This document shows, piece after piece, positions 1 to 6,908 of a stretch of DNA of 64,000 nucleotides. Within the stretch, counting starts at the first letter, position 1, and the number at the start of each line of letters is the position of its first letter. Source of the stretch: Oligoflexia bacterium (GTDB taxonomy: Bacteria > Bdellovibrionota > Bacteriovoracia > Bacteriovoracales > Bacteriovoracaceae); assembly GCA_015231955.1 (NCBI GenBank), contig JADGAN010000006.1, positions 1-64,000 on the forward strand, written 5' to 3'. The notes below the pieces were generated by a model, which saw only the letters and a list, made by a program, of their open reading frames with translations, was not told the origin of the DNA and ran no database searches. The position numbers and the translations under genes were made by a program.

Positions 1-524
1 TTTCTGGTTCTGGGTATTCAAAAGGCCACTCGTACAGAGCACTTCTGTTTTACTCACAAAATATTTTAACTTTTTCATCCCATCACTAATGAGAGATGCA
101 CTGAGGTTCACCATATGGAATTCGATCATCGGCACGCCTACGCGAGTGGAGGAGCACACTCTGTCCAAAACCTCAGGTATCTATGTAGAGGCCATAACCT
201 ACTTCACGCCATTCATACCTACGGAAGTGAGAAGATGAACAGTTATCTCGGTGGAAAATAGCTGACGTGGTTGTTTACAGGGATGATGGCCATTTTAGTG
301 CGATTTTTACAATTTTTTTTTACTGCATCTCTGCCTCAATGTTTAACCAAGGTAAATCACCCACAAATTATTTAGAAGAACCCTAATTTCTGGCAAACAT
401 GCGACCTTTTTGAAAAAAAAATTATTCAATCGATTTATGGATGGGGATGAAAAAGTTAAAATATTTTGTGAGTAAAACAGAAGTGCTCTGTACGAGTGGC
501 CTTTTGAATACCCAGAACCAGAAA
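1..524. repeat. 81-bp perfect inverted repeat (1-81 / 444-524) around a 362-bp core
   Basis: Bases 1-81 are the exact reverse complement of 444-524; the match breaks at 82/443. The left arm touches the window edge, so the repeat may be longer. The core holds an HNH-nuclease remnant (70-258) and an AT-rich stretch without coding signal. An arm this long without a mismatch points to a recent inverted duplication or a mobile element end. No transposase lies inside. Confidence 0.9.
70..258 (+). pseudogene. HNH endonuclease C-terminal remnant
   Basis: The frame that is open from 70 to the TAG at 256-258 reads as the C-terminal part of a small HNH nuclease. A Cys at 97-99 precedes EFDHRHAYASGG (118-153), and NLRYLCRGHN with a following HAIHTYG complete the zinc-finger-like core: the E-F-D-H metal residues, the Asn, and the final C..H. 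A TAA at 67-69, inside the left inverted-repeat arm, cuts off anything upstream, and the only ATG (115) lies within the motif. This is a broken 3' fragment of a gene whose 5' part was lost or replaced when the inverted repeat formed. The family assignment is by motif only. Confidence 0.72.
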
Positions 525-831
525 AAGGGGGTGAATGGACGGCCCCATAGAGTAAAGAGTGATCATAAATGCAGTAGTTCGGTAGTATATTGAACCTAGA
601 AATTTTGGTAAAAGTTAATGTCGGATTTCGTCGCTAGTTTCAAAAAAAACCAATTATGAGTAAGGGGCCCAAGCTTGCGACTCCTTGGTAAAGATAGCGA
701 TTTTTTTCACGAATCCTTACCGTTAGTTTCTTATCTTAAGAAAAATCTTGCTCAGCAACTAAGTTAAGTGTAATAAGGTAGCAGCATTTTCCTGCACCTC
801 TCAAGGGGTATTACTTTAAAGGACTTACATT
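525..831. other. Intergenic region upstream of the ankyrin lipoprotein
   Basis: No gene is supported here. The last 90 bases hold a plausible sigma-70 promoter (748-776) and an AAAGGA ribosome-binding site about 8 nt before the ATG at 832. Nothing else stands out. Confidence 0.5.
748..776 (+). promoter_or_regulatory. Candidate sigma-70 promoter of the ankyrin lipoprotein
   Basis: TTGCTC (748-753), a 17-bp spacer and TAATAA (771-776) match the -35/-10 pattern. The expected start near 783 would give a leader of about 50 nt before the ATG at 832. Confidence 0.4.
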
Positions 832-2292
832 ATGACTAATCATTACTTACCTGTATTCTTACTATTGCTGCTCTTGTTGGTCAGCTGTCACGACAAAATA
901 GAGAACTCATCATCACCATCGAAAGCCCCTGAAGATCAAGGAAGCACTAATGAAGCAATAAACGACCCGATATTAAACAATCCAACATCGCCTACTCCAG
1001 CGATTTCGCCTATAACGACACCGAACAATACATCTAACAATGCCAGCGTAGATGCTGATACAGCTTTACTTAAGGCCATCACTAGCAATGACTTGGAAAA
1101 AATACGTGAACTAATCACAAAAAAAACGTTATCCGCTAACCCAAGAGATGAACAAGGGAGAACTCCCCTCATGTTGGCCATCACCTCTTCTTCGGAAGAG
1201 ACTATTAAATTACTCTTGGATCAATACCCTTATGATATTTTAGAAACAGACAAGGAAGATCGATCACTCTTTGATTACTTAAAGGATTACAAGGAAGCAT
1301 CAAAAGAGGCATTTCAAGAAGACCTTAGAAAAAAAATCATTCCTGTGGTGAAGGAAGAGATCATTTCGCATAAAGAGAGCAAAGAGATTTCACCTGAATT
1401 TAAAAAGATAGGAACCATTTTTAAAAACCACGACCTTCTTTTAGAAAATAAAAAGAACCTTTTGCAAGAGACATTAACTAAAGAAGCATATCAATTGGCC
1501 TCCTATCTCATTAATGATGCTCAGTATTATCCGAAAAGCTCCGATACGAAGGGAGATAATGTTTTAATGACTGTAGTGAAGATAGATGATTTTAAACTCA
1601 TGGGATCATATCTCTTGCAATTACTCCCCCATTATCAAGAACCCAAAGAATACCTCAATAATGTCAATGTAAAAGGCAAAAACATTTTAAAAGTTTTCTT
1701 TGAAAATATCGAGAACAGACTTTTTGCCCCTGCTGATGACAATGATGTTTCTCCTAAAAACATTGTAGACCTCTTGCTGAAATATGGTGCACCGGATGTA
1801 TCTGCCTCATCCGAATATCCCATCTACTATAGGGCCGCTTATTTTGATGAGCCTACAATGAATAATTTTTATCATGGGAATGTTACATGTAGTGGAAAAA
1901 GCGAAGGACATTCTGCATGGATAGAACTGAACCCCAAAAAAGGAACATTTTCTGTTGATATTGTGCATTTTAAGGACTCAAAATATCTCATTGATTTGTC
2001 GGTAATGGATGGTAAACTTTTGAAAAATGTTCAGAATTTCCAGCTTCATAAGGTACCTAATGGCAATAGGAAGTGGGAGTTTTCCTTTGCAACAGAAGAA
2101 AAATTCATAAATTCTATCGACAACAAAAAAGGAATTATCAGTTTTCAAGTAAAGTATAGAAAAGGTGCTTTCCTAGACACAGACCCTGGAGTTCTTGTCG
2201 GTGTTATCATTGGCCAGAGAGCTACAGCAGAACTCACCTATCTCGGAGAACAATTTACTGATCTTAAGTGTGATCCGACTCAGGACGAATAA
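832..2292 (+). CDS. Ankyrin-repeat lipoprotein
   Basis: A 486-residue exported protein. Residues 1-19 form a short lipoprotein signal ending in LVSC, so Cys19 should be lipidated and the protein anchored in the envelope. A Ser/Pro/Asn/Thr-rich linker (about 24-72) follows. Residues about 77-160 carry two ankyrin-type helix pairs (DEQGRTPLMLAI, ETIKLLLDQ), and a further ankyrin-like helix ends LLLKYGAPD near residue 323. The C-terminal third is beta-rich and matches no family I know. Ankyrin repeats bind protein partners; the partner cannot be told from the sequence. The gene stands alone behind its own promoter. Its last 13 bases overlap the open frame of the decayed ISL3 transposase on the other strand. 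Confidence 0.8.
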   Translation: MTNHYLPVFLLLLLLLVSCHDKIENSSSPSKAPEDQGSTNEAINDPILNNPTSPTPAISPITTPNNTSNNASVDADTALLKAITSNDLEKIRELITKKTLSANPRDEQGRTPLMLAITSSSEETIKLLLDQYPYDILETDKEDRSLFDYLKDYKEASKEAFQEDLRKKIIPVVKEEIISHKESKEISPEFKKIGTIFKNHDLLLENKKNLLQETLTKEAYQLASYLINDAQYYPKSSDTKGDNVLMTVVKIDDFKLMGSYLLQLLPHYQEPKEYLNNVNVKGKNILKVFFENIENRLFAPADDNDVSPKNIVDLLLKYGAPDVSASSEYPIYYRAAYFDEPTMNNFYHGNVTCSGKSEGHSAWIELNPKKGTFSVDIVHFKDSKYLIDLSVMDGKLLKNVQNFQLHKVPNGNRKWEFSFATEEKFINSIDNKKGIISFQVKYRKGAFLDTDPGVLVGVIIGQRATAELTYLGEQFTDLKCDPTQDE

Positions 2293-2851
2293 AACAAAAT
2301 CGGAAACGGTTCTAGTAAGGTCAATGAAGGTGTCCTTTGGCTGACCCGGATTGCAGCAGCATCGATATTCTCTTTTATCTCATCGGGTAATTTCGACCAC
2401 AACTCATTGGCAGAATCTAGTGTTCTGTCTTTAACAACATCAATCCCTACATTCTTGATCTCATCGAGTTCTCTTAGGTCAAATCCTCTTAGAACTGCTC
2501 TCTTTTGAATGTGATGAACTTGATCCCATGAAATACCTAAGAGGCTGGCAGCATCTTTTATGCTTCTACAAGCAAGGATGACATCAACTGCGAAGTGCTC
2601 ATATAGAGCAGTGAAATGTGATCCTGGTACTCTTGATTTTATGATCGTTTGAAATTGCATAGTATCCAGGTGTCGCTAAGTTTTTTCTTCTCGATGATCA
2701 TGAACAGGGCAGGATTTGTTATAAGCAGGGCGTTGAACCCAATATTCATCTGGCCACTGGATACTGATCTCTACTCGTTTTTCAGATAGATTGAAATCGA
2801 CGTCAGTTATCGCCCCAGGATCAGAGAATGTTGATTTAAATTGTTGGTGTT
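2280..2851 (-). pseudogene. ISL3-family transposase remnant
   Basis: The minus strand carries a decayed ISL3-type transposase. The open part (2660-2280) shows the helix-turn-helix stretch HFAVDVILACRSIKDAASLL, then a DDE-domain fragment, VVKDRTLDSANELWSKLP. An internal piece is missing: LDEIKNVGID runs directly into VVKDRTLD, where intact members have roughly 25 more residues including a catalytic Asp region. Upstream of 2660 the same frame continues (DFNLSEKRVEISIQWPDEYW, KSCPVHDHREEKT) but a TAG stands where a Trp codon is expected just before RHLDTMQFQ. The C-terminal catalytic half is lost. The element is immobile, and no clear terminal repeats were found. Confidence 0.8.
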
Positions 2852-2937
2852 TATTTTCATAGGTAATTTAACCTAGAAAACGATCAAAAATCAAAATAAT
2901 TCTCTAGAGGGAGCCCCACAGAAAATCCTGAAGAACC

Positions 2938-3717
2938 TTATTTAAAGAGTAGAGTTAAAGTGAGAAGAATAAGGATTTCAAAAATTTGTTCGGAGGCCCC
3001 TAAGGTATCTCCTGTATAACCACCAATGTTGCTCTTGAAATAGAGTCTTAGCAGAAAGCAACAACTAAGTAGTATGAGCACGAGGGTGAGTGTGATCAAA
3101 GGAGAAGTAATCAAGAGGCAAAGAGAAAATGTGCAAAGAGTTGCAATAGTAAAGTCAAAAAGCGCTAGAGAATCCACTAGTGACTTGGATTTACTCAGCT
3201 CATTATTTCCTGCATAACCATCGCTTAAGAGAAAAAATACTAGAGTATAGCGAGCAAGGGTACTCATGAGCAGCAGGGCCGTTGGCATTTGTAGTGGAGG
3301 AAGCGCTTTGAGTAAGGAAAATTTCAAGAGCAGGTTTAATATCAGCGCGATCACACCAAAGGTGCCCAGGCGTGAATCTTTCATGATGTGTAAAATTTTT
3401 TCGCGGTTGCCAGCACCTCCACCAAAAGCATCGAAAACATCTCCTAGACCATCTTCATGGAGCGCACCAGTGGCGAGGATAAGGATGCCCATGGTTAAAA
3501 GAATGGTTACGTCATAGGGAAGAGAGGGGATGAGCAAGAAGAGCTTGTAGGCGGCGATCGCAAGCAGAGCGATCACCATACCTACGAGCGGAAAGTAGCG
3601 CATGAGGTGTTTCATTTCCGGTTCACTATAAAGTTGTAGTTTATGGGGAAGTGGAATCCTCGTAAAATACATCAGTGCCATAATAAAAATAGTGAATTCA
3701 CGTTTTAGCATTGGCAT
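2938..3717 (-). CDS. cobS: Adenosylcobinamide-GDP ribazoletransferase (cobalamin synthase)
   Basis: CobS joins adenosylcobinamide-GDP to alpha-ribazole (phosphate) to finish cobalamin, and acts in the inner membrane. The 259-residue protein has the family length, about six hydrophobic segments, and the Asp-rich signature HEDGLGDVFDAFGGG at residues 87-101, followed by KILHIMKDSRLGTFG. It is the last gene of the minus-strand cobalamin operon. Its start codon overlaps the stop of cobT at 3717, which implies translational coupling. Downstream is only the decayed ISL3 element. Confidence 0.93.
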   Translation of the reverse strand: MPMLKREFTIFIMALMYFTRIPLPHKLQLYSEPEMKHLMRYFPLVGMVIALLAIAAYKLFLLIPSLPYDVTILLTMGILILATGALHEDGLGDVFDAFGGGAGNREKILHIMKDSRLGTFGVIALILNLLLKFSLLKALPPLQMPTALLLMSTLARYTLVFFLLSDGYAGNNELSKSKSLVDSLALFDFTIATLCTFSLCLLITSPLITLTLVLILLSCCFLLRLYFKSNIGGYTGDTLGASEQIFEILILLTLTLLFK

Positions 3718-4784
3718 TAAACTTTTTTACTCACTTGCGCTTCACTAAAGGATGCCATTTTATTGAGAAAGTTAATGGAGGCCAGGACGATAGGATAGGA
3801 GACAGCAACGCCACTGCCTTCTCCTAAACGCAGGTTGAGATTTAAGAGCGGTTTTGCCTTTAAATGTTCGAGCATCAGCGCATGGGCCCGTTCATTAGAC
3901 TGATGAGTGAAGATGGCGTAATCGAGAACGTGAGGGGAGATTTTGGATGCCCAAAGGATAGCGGCGCTAGTGATAAAGCCATCAACTAAAATAGTTTTAC
4001 CCACTTCTGCAGTTCGTAGCATTGCTCCCGCCATCATAGCAATCTCAAATCCACCAAAGGCACACATCACTTTTTCAGGCGAGGAGAGTGCTGCAGGAGA
4101 GGTATAGCGTGATTTTACTTGTTTGAGAATTTCAATTTTCTTGGTGATGCCTTCACTGGTGTGACCGGCACCTGCGCCTACGCACTCTTCGAGTGAGAGG
4201 TCTGCAAGTGTACTAAAAATGAGGGATGCGCTGCTGCTGTTGCCAATGCCCATCTCTCCAAAACCAATGACGTTGGAGTCCCCTTGGGTGTCTACGATGA
4301 TTGCTCCATGAGTGAGCGCCTTTTCCAGCTCCTGCGCACTCATAGCATCCTCATGAAGATAATTTTTCGTTCCTTTAGCAATTTTGGCGTTAATAAAGCA
4401 GGGGTTTTCTTTTTCCAGTGCCATTGGGGAAAAGTCGAAGTTTACACCAGCATCGATCACTTTGAGGCCTAGCTGATTTTGTTCAGAAAAGACATTGATA
4501 GCGGCACCACCACGAAGAAAATTTAAGACCATCTGATAGGTGACTTCCGAAGGAAAGGGGCTGATGCCACTCTTTTGAATGGCAGCACCATGATCACCAG
4601 CAAAGATAAGTAGCGTAGGGTTTTGAAAAGTTGGGGACAAGCTGTTTTGAATAAGGGCAATTTTTTTTGCCACACACTCCAGTGCACCCAGAGAGCCTAG
4701 AGGTTTTGTTTTGTTGTTGATCTTATGATCGATGGCCTTGGCAAGTTCACTCTCTTGTGCAATTGCTTTGATTTGAACTTTCAT
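3717..4784 (-). CDS. cobT: Nicotinate-nucleotide-dimethylbenzimidazole phosphoribosyltransferase
   Basis: CobT makes alpha-ribazole phosphate from a benzimidazole base and nicotinate mononucleotide, providing the lower ligand of cobalamin. The 355-residue protein has the usual length. It shows the N-terminal NNKTKPLGSLGALE, GEMGIGNSSSAS in the middle, and the C-terminal LRLGEGSGVA whose Glu is the catalytic base in the family. It overlaps both cobU (by 4 bp) and cobS (by 1 bp). No bluB or bza gene for making dimethylbenzimidazole is in the window, so the lower-ligand base is either made elsewhere or taken up. Confidence 0.94.
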   Translation of the reverse strand: MKVQIKAIAQESELAKAIDHKINNKTKPLGSLGALECVAKKIALIQNSLSPTFQNPTLLIFAGDHGAAIQKSGISPFPSEVTYQMVLNFLRGGAAINVFSEQNQLGLKVIDAGVNFDFSPMALEKENPCFINAKIAKGTKNYLHEDAMSAQELEKALTHGAIIVDTQGDSNVIGFGEMGIGNSSSASLIFSTLADLSLEECVGAGAGHTSEGITKKIEILKQVKSRYTSPAALSSPEKVMCAFGGFEIAMMAGAMLRTAEVGKTILVDGFITSAAILWASKISPHVLDYAIFTHQSNERAHALMLEHLKAKPLLNLNLRLGEGSGVAVSYPIVLASINFLNKMASFSEAQVSKKV

Positions 4785-5353
4785 TGTGCTTTACCTCCTA
4801 TTGGAAAATTAAAAGTTAAAGGGATTGCTAGACCTGCAACCATAAAGAAAGCGTGATCAGCTCTTGTTGCCGTCAACTGATTGACACGCCCAAGAGTATC
4901 GCGGTAGTCACGGGCCAGTCTATTTTCTGGAACGATGGAGAGTCCAACTTCATTAGAGACCAAAATAAGATCTGCAGATAATTTTTTCTTAGCAAAGGTG
5001 AGCAAACGTTTCCACTCCGCTAAAATTTGCTTTTCACTAAGTGGAGCAAACATACGATTGCTAACGTAAAGACTTAAGCAATCAAGGATGATCACCTGGG
5101 GGCGCTTTTTTAGAGGAAGTTTTTGAATTTTTTCTAAAACTTCTAAAGGGTCGCCGAAGGCCTCATAGAGTGACCAGCTTTTGGGTCGCTCCTTTTGGTG
5201 TTTTTTCACTCGCTTTTGCATCTCGGGGTCGCCAGGATTGCAGGTGGCAACAAAAGCGATCTTGGAGGGAGGATAGTTCTTTCGAGCAAGCTCTAAGGCC
5301 ATGCGACTCTTGCCACTGCGTGCACCACCTAAAAGAAAGCTAACTACTCCCAT
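4781..5353 (-). CDS. cobU: Adenosylcobinamide kinase / guanylyltransferase
   Basis: CobU phosphorylates adenosylcobinamide and transfers GMP from GTP to give adenosylcobinamide-GDP. From the start chosen here (190 residues) the protein begins MGVVSFLLGGARSGKS, with the P-loop at residues 9-16. The His in RVKKHQKERP matches the residue that carries the GMP intermediate. The longer open frame to 5407 would add 18 residues without family support, while the ATG at 5353 has GGGAG about 9 nt upstream. It overlaps the end of the preceding phosphatase gene by 10 bp and cobT by 4 bp, in keeping with a tightly packed operon. Confidence 0.93.
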   Translation of the reverse strand: MGVVSFLLGGARSGKSRMALELARKNYPPSKIAFVATCNPGDPEMQKRVKKHQKERPKSWSLYEAFGDPLEVLEKIQKLPLKKRPQVIILDCLSLYVSNRMFAPLSEKQILAEWKRLLTFAKKKLSADLILVSNEVGLSIVPENRLARDYRDTLGRVNQLTATRADHAFFMVAGLAIPLTFNFPIGGKAQ

Positions 5354-5946
5354 CTGTTTTTTCTCCCGAAATACTCTAGGGACGTCTTGGTTTTTTTTGT
5401 TAAGCAAATTTTAGTTACGCTGGCAGTGGGTGGAAGATAAGCGAGCAGATCGCTCTTTTTAAAGAGATGGTTTAAGATCATACTGATGGTTCCTCCATGG
5501 GCCACGATGGCGATTGCTTCATGATGATTTTGGATGATTTCACGAAAGGCCTGCAAGACTCTTCTCTTAAAGGTGGAGTGTGACTCCCCTTGGGGAAAAC
5601 GAAAATGGAAGTGATCCTTCATCCAGTGAGCAAAATTTTTAGGATAGCGCTTTTCGATTTCGTTGATGTGTAACCCTTCAAAGAGACCAAAGTCGATTTC
5701 ACAAAGCGCGGCCAGTTTGTGCAGGCGCCGGTGGGGAAAAAGAATTTTAGCGCTCTCAATGGCGCGAGCACGATCGCTGCAAAAGATTTTTTTTATATTT
5801 TTAGTTTCAATCTCTTTTGCTAAAAATTTTTTTAAAGCACGCACCTCTTGGCATCCATAGGGATTTAAGGAGACATCGCTCTTGCCATAGAACAGCTTCT
5901 TGACATTGCAATTTGTTTGTCCATGCCTAATAAGATAGATGATCAT
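5344..5946 (-). CDS. cobC: Histidine phosphatase, probable alpha-ribazole phosphatase
   Basis: A 200-residue histidine-phosphatase (phosphoglycerate-mutase) family protein. The catalytic RHGQT lies at residues 7-11, and the second His motif reads AIVAHGGTIS. In this setting, between cbiB and cobU, the likely substrate is alpha-ribazole 5'-phosphate or cobalamin 5'-phosphate, the step assigned to CobC. The start at 5946 is preferred over 5973 because AGGAG lies about 7 nt upstream and the family begins at MIIYLIRHGQ. It overlaps the end of cbiB by 20 bp. The substrate is inferred from context; the fold and catalytic class are clear. Confidence 0.82.
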   Translation of the reverse strand: MIIYLIRHGQTNCNVKKLFYGKSDVSLNPYGCQEVRALKKFLAKEIETKNIKKIFCSDRARAIESAKILFPHRRLHKLAALCEIDFGLFEGLHINEIEKRYPKNFAHWMKDHFHFRFPQGESHSTFKRRVLQAFREIIQNHHEAIAIVAHGGTISMILNHLFKKSDLLAYLPPTASVTKICLTKKTKTSLEYFGRKNRWE

Positions 5947-6889
5947 GGAGGACTCCTGGTAATAGTTGGACAATTTGAAAAAGCAGCAGGAAGAGTAGGG
6001 CGGTTGTAATAATCATAGTGACGCTCTTTTTGATGTGATCATCGTTAAGTGTAGTGGTGTTATCACCGAGAAGTGGAGCGTGATGGATTTCTCCATCATA
6101 ATAGTTTATGCCACCAAGCTGCACTCTTAAGGCGCCGGCCCAAGCGGCCTCGGCCAGACCTGCATTGGGGCTTGCGTGTTTACGTCCATCACGCCGAAGA
6201 ATTGTAAGTGTTGTAAAAAAATTTCCTCCAACAGCGAGAGCGGAGAGGGCAATCAGCGGAGCGGTTAAGCGCGCTGGAAGATAGTTGAAGAGGTCATCAG
6301 TTTTAGCAGCAAAAAATCCAAAGTGAAAATAGCGCTCATCTTTATGACCCCAGAGGGAATCAAGGGTGTTTACGGCCTTGTAAAGGAGTGCCAGCTCTGC
6401 TCCTCCAAGGAAAGCGTAGAAAAGGGGGGCGGTCACTCCATCCACTAAATTTTCTGCGGCAGTTTCTACGGTAGCACGAATGATCTCTTGGCGACTTAAA
6501 TTTTTAGTATCGCGTCCTACAATGAGGGAGAGCTTTTGGCGGGCCAAAACCAGTTCGCTCCCTTTAAGTTCTCGGTAAACTGCCATAATATGTTGTAATA
6601 AACTTTTAAGGGCAAAGGTGGTGTAGAGAATATAGATTGAGATGAGCGTGCCCAGCAGTGGGTGAATAAAGTGGGATGCAAATTTTTTTGTGAGAAGAAT
6701 GGTCGCTAGAGTGGTGATATAGACTGTGAGTGCGGCCAAGGCCCCACTGCTTTTTGTTGATCCCAGAAGGTGGTGGCGAAAGAAATATTCTACCTTGGAG
6801 GCAAGCGCCGCAATGGCGTTCACTGGATGAGGTAACCGTCTCGGATCTCCTAAAATCAAATCTAAAATAAAAGCAATGGTAATTAACAT
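5927..6889 (-). CDS. cbiB: Adenosylcobinamide-phosphate synthase
   Basis: CbiB attaches aminopropanol phosphate (or aminopropanol) to adenosylcobyric acid in the membrane, giving adenosylcobinamide phosphate. The 320-residue protein has the family length and the N-terminal signature LDLILGDPRRLPHPVNAIA, four to five hydrophobic segments, and the conserved ETAAENLVDGVTAPLFY and NTLDSLWGHKDERY stretches. It follows the cobD-cbiP fusion gene by 19 bp, which fits the pathway: the CobD half makes the aminopropanol phosphate that this enzyme uses. Confidence 0.94.
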   Translation of the reverse strand: MLITIAFILDLILGDPRRLPHPVNAIAALASKVEYFFRHHLLGSTKSSGALAALTVYITTLATILLTKKFASHFIHPLLGTLISIYILYTTFALKSLLQHIMAVYRELKGSELVLARQKLSLIVGRDTKNLSRQEIIRATVETAAENLVDGVTAPLFYAFLGGAELALLYKAVNTLDSLWGHKDERYFHFGFFAAKTDDLFNYLPARLTAPLIALSALAVGGNFFTTLTILRRDGRKHASPNAGLAEAAWAGALRVQLGGINYYDGEIHHAPLLGDNTTTLNDDHIKKSVTMIITTALLFLLLFQIVQLLPGVLHDHLSY

Positions 6890-6908
6890 GCCTTCACTCT
6901 CTCCTCTC

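Noticed and set aside
441-593. 50-codon plus-strand frame starting MGMKKLKYF inside the right inverted-repeat arm
   Set aside because: Most of it is the reverse complement of the left arm; no ribosome-binding site at proper spacing and no known relatives.
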